Origin: Symbiodinium natans | Lineage: Eukaryota > Sar > Dinophyceae > Suessiales > Symbiodiniaceae | Length of the DNA stretch: 64,000 nt | Assembly: GCA_905221605.1 (NCBI GenBank) | Contig: CAJNDS010000388.1 | Location: forward strand, 88,431 to 152,430 | Reading direction: 5' to 3' | Part shown: positions 12,594 to 22,299 of the stretch, piece after piece | Numbering within the stretch: the first letter of the stretch is position 1 | Layout: every line of letters starts with the position of its first letter | The notes under the pieces: model-generated | The model's database searches: none | What the model saw: the letters and a program-made list of their open reading frames with translations, nothing else | Told to the model about the DNA's origin: nothing | Position numbers and translations under genes: made by a program

Positions 12594-15500
12594 CCCATGA
12601 ACCTGCAAGTACCCAGGATGACTCGATCATCCTAACGCTGGGCTGCGGCAAGTTCCGCCTGAACTCCCATGACTATGGCGACATCGGAGGCATCCCCCGT
12701 ATCTCGTCTGCAGGTTTCAGGGGTGGGCCCATAAACCCTAAACCCTAAACCCTAAACCCTACGGTGGCCTTGAAAACGATACGTTGACTGAACGCCGAGC
12801 TTCCCGCGCCCGAGGTTTGTTGGACCTCGGTCAGTGCAACGACGCCTACGGCGCAGTGGTCATTGCAACAAAGCTGGCCGAAGCGCTTGGGTGCTCCGGA
12901 CCTGCAAGATTTGTTGATGTGTGGTTGAGAGAGTTTGAACCCTCAACCCTACGCCTCTGAACCCTGAAAAGTGCTTGATTGAGGATTCCGGAGTCGTCTG
13001 TGCCATATACATCGTGTGGGTACGCAGGTGTGCCTGAACGCATTTCGCTTGCGTGCAAGGATGTATCGCTGCTGGATGGATGCAAGAAATTTAAAGGCAA
13101 CACACGTAGCAGTATAGATGAATAAATATGCGCGCGTTCGTGCTGTAGGGCAGGTGTGGTGAAGCGTGTTGTTTCAGGGGGAGCCCGACCACTGCTGCTG
13201 ATTGGCCTTAGCCAAAAGACTGCTACAGGCGTCACCTCTCAGCAGCTTCAAAAACGGGCTCCTCTGAGAGGCGTCACCGCTTCAGCAGCTTCGAACTGTC
13301 TAAAGCCAGAAGCGAGTTGGGTAGTGAAACGTATTCATATACATACACATATACATATACATATGCATGTACATATACATATACATACACATACACATAT
13401 ACGTTATATATACATGTACATATAAGTACACATACAAATGTACATACACATATACATACTTATACATGTGCATAGCATTCTATTCATACATATACATATA
13501 CATATACATATATACACACACATAAACCTATGCATACATACATGTACATGTGCACCCACATGTCTGACTGGCAGCTCGGGGTCTGGATGTCAAACTACTG
13601 TGCCGTGTTTTGCATGCGGCCGACCGAGTCAAGTTACGCCGGAGCATAGGAACCTTTGACTTCCGCACTCAAGGCACCCTAAACCCTAAACCCTAAACCC
13701 TAAACCCCAGACCCTGAAGCCCTGTTTACAAAGCTGATTTGCCCATTCACCGGAATCAGGTGCGGTGTGCACGACCTGCCACTGCACTTTGCAGTGTCCT
13801 GGTTTGAGCAGAAGGCCTGCGGAGGGAACCTGTCCCAGACCTGAAATGCTGCAAGGCTAGGGAAATATACTTACAAGGAGGGTTAGAAGGACCTGAAAAC
13901 AAGGTTATAGTTGTAACCATAGTTCCCCTACTTATAAGGCATAGGTAGAGACCCAGCCGACCCAAAAGTTGCAGGACAATCCGTCATGGAGCCCCAATGC
14001 GAACACCCTCCGCCCCCCAACCTTGCAAACCCTACTCCAGGATTTAGGGTTTAGGGTGAGGGTGGTTTAATAGGGTACTTAGAAGTCCCCTCAGCAAGTT
14101 TATAACACGACCTGTCAGTGCCCGGGATGCTCCAAGTAATCCCCTAAACCCTAAACCCTATAGCCCAACCCTGTAGCCCTAAACCCTAAACCCTATAGCC
14201 CTAAACCCTAGATTTTACGAACTGAATCACTCTAGCTCGAAGAGGCTGTCGCAGTCCTGCTGACATTGCTCAACCTCGAGTTGCTCCCAAGCTGAGAGAG
14301 AGCTGGGGTTTAGGGTTCAGGGTTTCGGGTTTAGGGTTTAGGGTTAGAGTCTAGGGTTTGGGGTTTGAATTTTAAGGTTTCGGGTCTAGGGTTTAGGGTT
14401 TAGGGTTTAGGTTTCAGGGTTCAAAGTTTGGGGTACCTGTGTCTTCGGGACTACAGTTCAGGATTTGGGGTTCTGGGGCTCAGATTAGGCGGATAAAGGG
14501 CGCTTGCGAGGCCAATTGCCTGAACCCCGAATGAAACCCGTAAACCCCGAACCCCAAAACCCACTACGCCCGAATTAAGCCCAAAGCTCTAAACCCAAGG
14601 ATGCACCGGTTTAGGGTTTTGGGCTTAGGGTTAAGTTAATCCTCACAAGAGTCTTGGGGTTTGGGTTGTAGTCCTTCATATGTGCGTCCCTCAATCCTAA
14701 ACCTCTAGCACCCTCAACCCTGAAACCCTGAAGCCCCAAATCCCTACAAACCTCAACCCCAGAAACCCTACATGCCCGCAAACCCCAGAACCCTGGAACC
14801 AGATCAGCCCTATGTTCCCCAAAAACTGTCGCCCTAAAGCCTAAACCCCAATTTCCAAACCCTAACCCCAAACCCTAAACCCTAAACCCTAAACCCTAAA
14901 CCCTAATCCTAAACCCTAAACCCTAAACCCCAAACCCTAAACTTTGAGGAAGAACATCCGGGTCGGCCCGAATCTGCCGGCATTCATCACACCTAAAGCT
15001 GGGAGCTGAGCAGAGGTCATCTTTCATTCTTGTTTAGGGTTTAGGGTTTAGGGTTTAGGGTTTAGGGTTTAGGGTTTTTCGGGTTTAGGGTTTAGGGTGT
15101 AGGGTTTAGGGTTTGTGTTTTTTGGGCCTTTAGGGTTTTTGTTGTTAGGGCTGTTAGGGTTTTTAGGGTTTTTAGGGCTTTTAGGGTTTTTAGGGTTTAG
15201 GGTTTTGGGGCTTCAGGGCTTTAGAGGTTACGGTTTAGGGTCCTTGTTGGTTATAATTATAATTTTACATGTTTGTCATATTGAACTCCCAATAAGGAAT
15301 AAAAATGACATTTTTGAAAAATAGCCCGACAATGAAGCAGTTTAGGGTGCAGGGTTTAGGGTTTGTCTAGGGCCTTCAGGATTTAGAGCTTAAGGGTTTT
15401 GGGGTTTTAGGGTTCGGGATTTAGAGTTTCAGGGCTTTAGGGTTTTCGGGTTTAGGGTTTATCAGGTTCCCCCCTGGAAGCCGCTAGCGTTTTTGGGACG

Positions 15501-17210
15501 GCCCCTGAGGGCTCGAAGGCCCTAAGCCCTAAACCCCCTAAACCCCTAAACCCCCTAAACCCCTAAACCCACAAGGCAGGGGTTCAGGGGAACGGACTTC
15601 CAGGACCTGGAGCTTCTGAAGCCGAGGTAGACAATCCAGTTCGCGATGAGAGCTAAGGATAGTAGCCCGATGTAGCCCTAAACCCTAAACCCGAGCTCTA
15701 AACCCGAAAACGTGCCCCAACACAGATGCAAAAACGCCGGGCTCTACAGCGTACGTTTCTGAAACCTCAACCCTACACCCTAAACCCTATAAAACCCTAA
15801 GCCCTAAACCCTAAACCCACGTCTCAAGCGAAAGACAACACTCTTGGGGAAGGTCCTTGCCGTCCTCAACGAAAAGTTTGGCCTCAAGCAGGCGAACCTC
15901 CACGCCGAAGATGAGGACGCCGGGGCTTGTCCTAAACCCTCTAAACCCTAAACCCCAGAAACCCTTCTGTGAGAATCACCCCATTTTGCAATCCTTTGTA
16001 CAGCACCGAGTCCGTGTGACCTCCTCTCTAGGACCTCTGGCTTTAGGACCCTAGTCTTGTTCCCCTCTAAGTAGGGTGAACCTTTGTCCTACTCAGACGT
16101 CTTGAGCTCACTTGAAGCAGGGAAATAGGCCCGCCAGAGCCAAAGTTAGTGGTCAATATCTTTGGTTATGGCACGCATTTGCAAAAAAATCAACACGGAC
16201 TCCCTCGCGAAGAACGCCTTCAACTTTCTGGCATGGATGTGGTCCACGAGGGAGAAACGGTTTGGTGAGTGTGTATGGGCCTGCTTCAAATTGTAAGTGG
16301 TGAATGCACTACTTCACGTGGGCCTTGGAATGAATCATTCACAAAGTGCAGGGTTGAGGACCAAAATTCACAGGTAAGGTCTTTTGTAGTGCCAACCTAG
16401 GGTGGGCGGGTGTACTTGAAGTTTCATGGGTACTTATAAGCAGGGTTATCAGTACCCCAAACAAGGTTATAACCATAGCTAAGCCCTACTTATAACCCGA
16501 CGAATATGTACCCGACACCCTAAACCCTAAACTTAAACCCTAAACCCTAACCCTAAACCCTAAACCCTAAACCCACGTGAATCTCCCAGTAGTTTGGCTT
16601 TCATGTTTGAGGGTTTAGGGGCGATCTCCGCGCTGTGACTCCGGAAGGTCCTGGAGTTCAGGGTTTAGGTTTTAGGGTTTAAGGTTTAGGGGTTTAGGGT
16701 TTAGGGTTTAGGGTTTAGGGTTTAGGGTTTAGGGTTTAGGGTTTGACGAAATCAGCGCGGACTTCTGTAGCTCTGGACCGAGCTTCTTGTCCCCTGCGCC
16801 CCATTGCTCAAGCCCCGAACGTCCCTCTCGGCCCTGGAATCTAAACCCAAAACTTTCCCAAAGCCCTCAACCCTTCAACTAAAGACCCCTTGGTAGCCCC
16901 AACCTTTCACTCTTCTTTGGTTCTGGGTTCCCTTCAAAAAAGTTACCCTAGACCCTGAGCCCGAAACCCTCAACCACCCCAAAAAGGGTGCCTTGTTACA
17001 ATATGGCGACTATTGCTATAACCCTTATTTAGGGGTACTTATGTTTTACTTTTGCCCAAAACCCAAAACCCTCAACCCGAAAAAACCCTAAACCCAAAGA
17101 AGGATGCCTTATAACATTATGGTTCCTGGGCTACCAAGACCCAAGCCACGCCCTTGCGCCCAGCTCGCGGTGAAACCGAGGACCTGGCCGCGATGCTCGA
17201 GGGAAAGTGA
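969..17210 (+). CDS. hcp: Hybrid-cluster protein (hydroxylamine reductase family), 3' part, 22 exons
   Basis: Hand-spliced exons: 969-1054, 1602-1656, 2104-2139, 2670-2689, 3623-3701, 4403-4458, 4878-4931, 5567-5599, 7329-7383, 8267-8327, 9090-9190, 9411-9494, 11853-11877, 12188-12246, 12617-12698, 12815-12898, 13734-13757, 13795-13814, 14245-14282, 14949-14997, 15853-15928, 17164-17210 (stop TGA). They total 1224 nt, keep one frame, and give 407 residues that follow bacterial Hcp almost without gaps. All hybrid-cluster ligand motifs are visible: SGHDL (His), YTHGE (Glu, split across exons 7/8), MTSNC, GGCDG (Cys formed across exons 13/14), LGCGKFR, GQCND and WFEQKA. The family binds a [4Fe-2O-2S]-type cluster and reduces hydroxylamine or NO, or acts in protein S-nitrosylation. 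The N-terminal iron-sulfur cysteines would be upstream of the window. Least certain are the starts of exons 1 and 12 and the 37-bp intron 13758-13794. Confidence 0.88.
1087..1200 (-). repeat. Telomere-like CCCTAAA array
   Basis: About 14 near-perfect CCCTAAA units, broken twice by an ACGGCACTAAA variant, in the first complete Hcp intron. The G-rich strand is the minus strand. Confidence 0.95.
1796..1908. mobile_element. Family A inverted-repeat element in Hcp intron 2
   Basis: The left end ACTTGGAGGTTCATGGGTAC mirrors the right end GTACTCATGAACCTTCAAGT. The interior shows TTATAAGCAGGG-type tracts shared with the other copies. No coding sequence is visible, so it resembles a MITE or introner. 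Confidence 0.8.
3268..3368. mobile_element. Family B element (TAGGCCCTTGGGA...) in Hcp intron 4
   Basis: It shares TAGGCCCTTGGGA, TTTTCCCTT and TTCAGAGGGTTTTAA in the same order with the whole intron 52076-52180 of the ankyrin gene and with 59634-59724. Confidence 0.75.
4481..4615 (+). repeat. Telomere-like TTTAGGG array
   Basis: About 19 TTTAGGG units with a few TTTAGGC variants, lying in Hcp intron 6. Just upstream, right after the donor at 4459, is a family A left end (CTACTTGGAGGTTCATGG). Confidence 0.95.
6004..6122. mobile_element. Family A inverted-repeat element in Hcp intron 8
   Basis: The left end TTTGAAGGTTCATGGGTACT and the right end GAACCTCCAAGTAGG are inverted and similar to the other family A copies. 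The interior differs from those copies. Confidence 0.75.
6239..6339. mobile_element. Family D inverted-repeat element (TTGGGATGTTCCCCC)
   Basis: The ends TTGGGATGTTCCCCC and GGGGGAACATCCCAA are perfect inverted repeats of about 15 bp. TACTAACAGTCC follows the left arm. Related copies lie at 36528-36614, 41935-42045 and 55747-55846. Confidence 0.85.
6521..6858. repeat. Minisatellite, about 30-bp unit, 10-12 copies
   Basis: The tandem unit GGCCTCAAAAGTGGGCAACG plus GTGATTTTCC recurs with small changes, inside Hcp intron 8. The reading frames through it only reflect the repeat. Confidence 0.9.
6938..7097 (-). repeat. Telomere-like CCCTAAA array, about 22 units
   Basis: One of the longest and purest arrays in the window, in Hcp intron 8. 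A G-rich array of opposite orientation (about 7198-7271) follows 100 bp later in the same intron. Confidence 0.95.
7860..8050. repeat. AG/GAGC-rich low-complexity tract
   Basis: An imperfect purine-rich run (GAGAGCGAGAGTGAG type) in Hcp intron 9. Serine/leucine-rich reading frames on the minus strand here are artefacts of base composition. Confidence 0.85.
8709..8811. mobile_element. Family A element in Hcp intron 10
   Basis: It begins TACTTGGAGGTTCG and ends GCTTATAAGTACTCACAGTAG, which is inverted and similar, with the shared TTATAAG interior motif. The right arm is more decayed than in other copies. Confidence 0.6.
10079..10195. repeat. Dispersed family H, first of three copies
   Basis: A block with GTGGTGCTTTACTGTAACTT, CCTTAGCC, GGGTTTCTTAACAAGGCAGC and CTAAGTGCAGCCAAG in order. 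It recurs at 17460-17568 and 35484-35594 with high similarity. This copy is in Hcp intron 12. Confidence 0.8.
10232..10342. mobile_element. Family F inverted-repeat element (CTTGGTAGCCC...)
   Basis: CTTGGTACCCCGGTGGTACC on the left mirrors GGTAACCGGGCTACCAAG on the right. Copies with the same ends occur at 32319-32427 and 43828-43912. Confidence 0.8.
12557..12594. repeat. TA microsatellite
   Basis: A run of TATATA with GTATA/CATA interruptions, in Hcp intron 14. The intron ends with a family A right end, ACCCATGAACCTGCAAGTAC, directly before the acceptor CCCAG. Confidence 0.9.
13330..13552. repeat. CATATA/ACATAC microsatellite
   Basis: About 220 bp of imperfect hexamer and tetramer repeats (CATATACATA type) in Hcp intron 16. 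The histidine- and isoleucine-rich reading frames across it are not genes. Confidence 0.9.
14871..15116. repeat. Facing telomere-like arrays around an Hcp exon
   Basis: A C-rich array (about 14871-14942) and a G-rich array (about 15033-15116) flank Hcp exon 20 (14949-14997). The array on the left starts only 7 bp before the exon. Confidence 0.9.
16409..16510. mobile_element. Family A element in Hcp intron 21
   Basis: It starts TGTACTTGAAGTTTCATGGG and has TACTTATAAGCAGGG, AACCATAGCTAA and CTACTTATAACCC inside. The right arm is shortened. Confidence 0.65.
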
Positions 17211-18715
17211 CTCAGCGTGGCAGGGCTAAACGCTAAACCCTACACCCTAAACCCTACACCCTAAACCCTGAACCCTGAACCCTGAACCCTGAACCCTGAA
17301 CCCTGAACGCCGACGCCCTGCACGCTGGAGCCTCTATGAAGTTTTCTATATCGGAGGCATCCGGGAGATGTCATACAGCAGTATGCCTGCCAGGTTGGAC
17401 TTAACTTTGTGGTGCTTTATACTCGAACTTCGGGTTTTAGGGTTTAGGGTTTAGGGTTGCTTTGTGGTGCTTTACTGTAACTTTAGATCCTTAGCCTTTT
17501 TGGGTTTTTGGTTTCCTAGTAAGGCAGCTAAAAATTGAATTAATGTCTACCCTCCTATGTGCGGCCAAGTTAATTTGACCCACGCGATTAACTCCTGAAG
17601 CCTGACATATCCACTGGACCGCGCTTTACCCTCAAACCTCCTGAGGCTGCACCCACGCAGCCCAAAAATTCCAAAATTTGCGTATACCTGAACCCAGTTT
17701 TTAAAACCCTCAACCCACAATTGGCGAATGATGTCCGCGGCTTAATGTTCGACCTCGGCGCGGCGTTCTCCGCAACTCCTGGTGGAATTCAAGATGCAAA
17801 CTCCAGGCTTGCTCCGTGCCTCTTCATAAACCCTAAACCCTAAACCCTAAGCCCGAAACCCTAAACCCTAAACCCTCAACCCTAAACCCTCACCCAATAG
17901 GGATTGAGCTTGCAGGGCTTAGGGGAAGGGAGTCCATGAGCCAGAAACCTCGGAAGCCCGAAACCCTCCCAAATCCCAAAACCCCGCGATGCCTATGTAA
18001 TCCTATGTAGGATAAGGGGGACCCTTAAACAGGGAACCCTTCTGAACCCTCTTCTGGCTATCCTATGTGGGATAAGGGGGACCCTTAAACGGGGAACCCT
18101 TCTGAACCCTCTTCTGGCTCTCTTAAACAGGGACCTTCTTCAGAGGGTCTATATCCCCAAGGGTCCCCCTAATCCTCTCCCCCAATGTAAAACCCCTCGG
18201 GCTATGGAGCCCTGTGGGCTGAAGGGTTCAGGATCGCGGGAGAACCCTAAACCCTAAACCCTAAACCCTAAACCCTAAACCCTAAACCCTAAACCGCTCC
18301 GGGCAGCCTTCTGCTTCCCAGAAGCTCAAAACCGAAACGCCTGTAGCATCCTTGAGCATCGATCCAGGACTATCAAGGTCACCCTAAACCTTAAGTTCTG
18401 AACCCTAAACCCCTCGAGCTGCAACTCTATCTTACTCACAGGCTCCCCACCCCAGCCGAGCGAAGAAGGACACAAGTGTTCTGTATTTCCTTCTCTCGTT
18501 ATTTCTTTCTTTCTTTTTGTATTCTTTCTTTCGTTCTTTCTTTCTTTCTGTCTTTCTGTCTTTCTTTCTTTCTGTCTTTCTGTCTTCCTTTCATGACAAC
18601 TTGGAGCTAGAATATGAAGTAGGCTTCATAGTTTATACTACGCTTGTTGATACTTGTACTGTTGAGTGTCTATATGCTGTGTCTCTTGGGGGAGCCAACT
18701 AGCAATGCATCCCAG
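17211..18715 (+). other. Stretch after the Hcp stop with exon-like islands
   Basis: It contains the Hcp 3' end, a family H copy (17460-17568), telomere-like tracts and several GC-rich open islands of uncertain status. Two stand out: 17311-17393 (reads RRPARWSLYEVFYIGG and so on, ending before GTTGG) and 17727-17828 (starts NDVRGLMFDLGAAFSATP). I could not chain them into a known protein. GC-rich islands here are often open in all frames, so some may not be exons. Confidence 0.3.
18001..18120. repeat. Two tandem 60-bp repeats
   Basis: 18001-18060 and 18061-18120 are nearly identical 60-mers starting TCCTATGTRGGATAAGGGGG. A related inverted stretch (AAGGGTCCCCCTAATCCTC) follows near 18158, so the whole may be one larger inverted-repeat element. 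Confidence 0.9.
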
Positions 18716-18808
18716 TGGAATGAGGGTTGGGATTCAGTTCGGGCGTTTGCTGTGACACTCGAGAAGTGGTGCAGAGCGACGGGAGGATTGCTTGCTGCGT
18801 CCGCGCGA
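18716..18808 (+). CDS. Unassigned exon of an unknown gene
   Basis: After the acceptor CATCCCAG the frame is open for 31 codons (WNEGWDSVRAFAVTLEKW and on) up to a possible GT donor. The composition is protein-like, with mixed charged and aromatic residues. I do not recognise the family. It would belong to a gene between Hcp and the copia element, ending at about 21557. Confidence 0.45.
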
Positions 18809-19360
18809 GTTTGAAGCATGGGTCCCTCAACCACTTCCCCGAAGCACCAGAGGCCCATCCTTTGCGCCCCCCCCCCCCCCTCCCCCGCCCCCCCTCGGGC
18901 CCCAAAGCCTCGCGGCCCTAAACCCTAAACCCTAAACCCTGGACCCTAAACCCTAAACCCTAAACCCTAAAGCCTAAGCCCTGAACCCAGACAGGCTTCA
19001 GGAAGAAACATCCCGTAAGATTGCAAGCCTTCTCAAAGGCTAGTCAAAGAGATTTGAAGACCTCGAACCAGCTCAGCAACACAAGGCCCTGGGTCGCTCC
19101 GAGACTACAGCCGCCCAACCCTCAAACCGAAACCCTACAAACCCTGAGCTCCAAAGCCTTCAACCCTAACACCTAAACCCTAAAACCTCAAACCCAAAAC
19201 TTAAAACCTAAACCCTGAACCCTGAACCCCACCAAACATCGCCAGTTCTCAGCCTTCAGACCCTTCTGCATGAAGGCCAGGGACTGTCGTGCAGGCGCGC
19301 GTGCGTTCCGTGGTCGGAGACCCGGAACCCTGAGCCGGTGACCCTACCAGATTCTTCCTA

Positions 19361-19418
19361 GGGTTTAGGGTTTAGGGTTTAGGGTTTAGGGTTTAGGGTT
19401 TAGGGTTTAGGGTTTAGG
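19361..19418 (+). repeat. Telomere-like TTTAGGG array with an abrupt strand switch
   Basis: Eight G-rich units run directly into CCTAAACCCTAACCC at about 19419, so the two strand senses meet head to head with no spacer. Confidence 0.9.
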
Positions 19419-19671
19419 ACCTAAACCCTAACCCTAAAGCGAGTGTGGTTCTTCAAGTAGTGTAAGCTAGGACTTTGGGAAGGAGGCGAAGGGCTAGTCG
19501 GCTGCCAGCTGCGAGCACCCCGACACGATCAGAGCTGTCCATGGACGCCGAAGTATCCATTGAATCGCCTACAAGCTGTTTACGTTGGGGCTATCGACCC
19601 TCAACCCCAAAAAAACTTCAAACGACCCCCAAACCCTGAAGTCACCCCAAACTTGCCCTTAGCCCTAAAAC

Positions 19672-19745
19672 CCTAAACCCTAAACCCTAAACCCTAAACC
19701 CTAAACCCTAAACCCTAAACCCTAAACCCTAAACCCTAAACCCTA
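19672..19745 (-). repeat. Telomere-like CCCTAAA array
   Basis: About ten uninterrupted CCCTAAA units between two open GC-rich islands of the unassigned gene. Confidence 0.95.
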
Positions 19746-19777
19746 TCCATTTTTTAGATCCTCTGAGGGGTCTCTAG

Positions 19778-19862
19778 AGTTGCCGGGCTCGGTTTCTTGG
19801 AAAGACATGCCTCCTCGTGGAGAAGTTGGCGGCGACTTTGGGGCGAGGGCTACGGCGTTCAG
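19778..19862 (+). CDS. Possible exon of the unassigned gene
   Basis: After the acceptor TCTCTAG the island reads LPGSVSWKDMPPRGEVGG and on to the next TTTAGGG tract. No family match comes to mind. Other frames are also partly open, so this is a weak call. Confidence 0.3.
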
Positions 19863-21195
19863 GGTTTAGGGTTTAGGGTTTAGGGTTGGGATTTGGAGTT
19901 TAAGGGTCTAAGGGGTTTAGGAATTTGGGGCGGGCTTAGGGTTTGTACAGGCTTCCCCAAGCCGCGAGGCCCCAAATCTCGAGGCTCTAGATTAGAGGTA
20001 TCACTTGGTTGCCCTAAACCCTAAACCCTAAACCCCAAAACCCTAAACCCTAAACCCTCCAACCATCCTAAGCCTTCAGTTCCGGAGGCCCTCACAAGTC
20101 ACCCCACTGTTTCTTGCCTGTGCCTCCGCCTATGTCGGAATGCAGGCTTCCAACGGCTGATCGGCTCGTAGGGTTGAGGGGTTTAGGGTTTAGGGTTTAG
20201 GGTTTAGGGCTCAGGGTTTAGGGTCTAGGGCTTAGGGCCAAGAGCCTAGGGTTTAGGAGTAGAGTTTGGGGTACTAGGGGCTCGATGGATGGTAGAGGGC
20301 TTGGGGTATCTGTTGGGTCATTTCAGCCAGTGCCCTTCGAAGCAACTTATGCTTATGCTTATTGGTTTCGGTTTGCCTCATCAGCCGCTTGGACGCAAGC
20401 TTAGCGAGTCAAGACCCATCGGCTTGCCCTACAGTACCATAGGGGTCGGATTAATTACTAATAGAATTCCCTTACAAAAACACCCGAATTAATTCGGCCC
20501 CTATGTTACCCTTGCACCCTGAACACGAAGAACCTCCGGGTTCAAGATACTTGCGTGGTCGATGGGGCGTCTTAGCCTCGCTGCAGATGCTCGCGATGCT
20601 GCCTATAGATTAGCAGCAGCTCCTGTCTCAGGACCTATTAGAGGCTTCATGTGCTTTAGGTTAAGCCCCCTAAACCCTAAACCTTTAGCCCAGCAAATGC
20701 TTGGTTTGTGCTGGTAGCTTTGTTGTTTCGGCTGTTCCTGCTCAGCATGTAGACCTTAAACCTTAACTGCCATTCCTCAAAAGCCACAAGCCCTGAAATT
20801 GCCGTTTTGGAAAGCTCTGAAATCGAAAGCCTCTCACCGGAGGCACATCCTAAACCCTAAGCTCCAAGTCCTAAATCCGAAACGTTAGGCTCGAAGCCCT
20901 AAACCGCGTGGGTCCTGAGACCCTCGTCAGGAGGCAGGGTTTGCAAAGTCTGAGCAGAGGCACGCACCACTTTCGGCACTTCCACCAGCCTTTTTAGGGT
21001 TTCTGGTTGAGGGTTTAAGAGTTCACTTGGACTATGGGGCTCGTTGTAGGGCTCTCAAGATGTATAGGGTCTTTCGGGTTTAGGGGTGCTTGTGGGGGCT
21101 TATACGGTTTCTGGACCCTACAGGTTTTGTCAGGGGCTTCTCGGGTTTAGGGTTTAGGGTTTAGGGTGCTGGGAGCCCCCGCAGCAAAGAAGCAG

Positions 21196-21557
21196 AACCG
21201 TTGGAAATGCTCAAAAATGTTGCCGGAAGTTGGTGGAACCTGCCGGACTTTGCCAGGTCTTTGGGGGGGCTACCAGCGGTAGCCTTTCTGTTTCCGACTT
21301 GCCTCTCTGTTCCAAGTTTTGAATGCGAACCCGGCTCTGTGGAGTTGGTTGAACATCGAAGTTTAGGAGTAAGCCCTAAACCCTAAACCCTAAACCCTAA
21401 ACCCTAAACCCTAAACCCTTTGGTGCTCAGGGTGAAGAGTCCACACTGCTGGAGTTTACGCACAGGGACCCCCCTGTATTTCGAGCGCCCAATGCCGGCA
21501 ACCAGCGAAGGCAACACAAAGTGGCTCCTTTGGGCCACGGCCGTCTTGGAGTCTTGA
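21196..21557 (+). CDS. Last two exons of an unassigned gene, with stop
   Basis: Exon 21196-21256 reads PLEMLKNVAGSWWNLPDFA and ends at a GT donor, leaving two bases. Exon 21431-21557 starts after CTCAG and continues in the matching phase (VKSPHCWSLRTGTPLYFERP and on) to TCT TGA at 21555-21557. The in-phase join and the stop make a 3' gene end plausible. A competing frame in the second exon (GEESTLLEFTHR start) is also open to 21561 but does not fit the phase. The family is unknown. The intron between them holds a CCCTAAA array. Confidence 0.4.
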
Positions 21558-21955
21558 GTAGGTGGGTTTAGGGTTTAGGGCTTTGCGTTTAGGCTTAGGG
21601 TTTAGGGTTAGGGTTTAGGGTTTAGGGTTTAGGGTTTAGGGTTTAGGGTTTAGGGTTTAGTGTGCGGCATGGCATTTCCAACTCCAGGCTTCATCATTTG
21701 GGGTTGAAGAGTGGAGCAGTTACAGCCCTACACCCTCAGCCCTCAATCCACTTTCCAAGCACTGCTGAGGGGTTAGTAGGTTTTAGGGTTTAGGGTTTAG
21801 GGTTTAGGGTTTAGGGTTTAGGGTTTAGGGTTTAATCCAGGAAAGTACAGAATCCAAGCACCATGTGAGGGGGGGGGGCGTCGGTTCGAATCTGCTTTCT
21901 GACCCCCAGTCACACCGAGGTGTGTGCTGAGGGTTAGTAGGTTTTAGGGCTTAGG

Positions 21956-21960
21956 GTTAC
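21956..21960. repeat. Left target-site duplication GTTAC
   Basis: GTTAC directly precedes the left LTR and recurs directly after the right LTR (31387-31391). Five bp is usual for copia integrases. The empty site would read TTAGGGTTACCCTGAA, a point where G-rich and C-rich telomere-like tracts meet. Confidence 0.95.
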
Positions 21961-22281
21961 TGAAGAATATCAGCCACATGAAGCATGAAGTTGGGCAAGA
22001 TTCCAGTCGACCTCGCTGCACGCTCAAGGGAAGGCTACGAGAACAAGCCCTTGGGTCAGACATGTTTTCAGGTGACAAAGTCACAACACATGAGGCACGC
22101 AAAACGCAGAGCCAAGTGTGAATCAAGCAAAGACATAAGTCGCTTTTAGACCAGTGTACACAACCATAAGCATAGTGCTTACTTTTCTGGTCGCGCAGCA
22201 GGAGTAAAACATCGTGCGTTCAGCCATGGATTTCAATCGCCGATGTGTCTCTGCATAGACACTCAATTCGACATTTCAGCA
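21961..22281 (+). repeat. Left (5') LTR
   Basis: 321 bp with TG...CA ends. It is identical to 31066-31386 except for two substitutions (CCAGTG versus CCACTG; AACATCG versus AACGTCG). Confidence 0.97.
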
Positions 22282-22299
22282 GGTTATGCCAGCCCAATC
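22282..22299 (+). other. Primer-binding site overlapping the start codon
   Basis: The sequence after the LTR begins GGTTATGCC. GGTTATG is complementary to the anticodon-loop side of initiator methionine tRNA (CATAACC), the half-tRNA primer type known from Drosophila copia and yeast Ty5. The match weakens after seven bases, though AGCCCA follows. The ATG in this site is the start codon of the polyprotein. Confidence 0.55.

Larger units (their letters stand above)
1055..17163 (+). other. 21 Hcp introns with mostly non-GT donors
   Basis: With the exon chain above, only 5 of 21 introns start with GT (at 4932, 9191, 9495, 12699, 15929). Eight start GC (1657, 2140, 4459, 8328, 11878, 13815, 14283, 14998) and seven start GA (1055, 2690, 3702, 5600, 7384, 12247, 12899). 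One (13758) fits none of these. All acceptors end in AG, most followed by G. In most cases the first two or three bases of the intron equal the first bases of the next exon, for example gca/GCA at 2140/2670 and 8328/9090. Most introns contain telomere-like tracts. Confidence 0.75.

Noticed and set aside
21875-21905. tRNA gene suggested by GGTTCGAATC
   Set aside because: The T-stem does not pair and no acceptor or anticodon arm fits around it.
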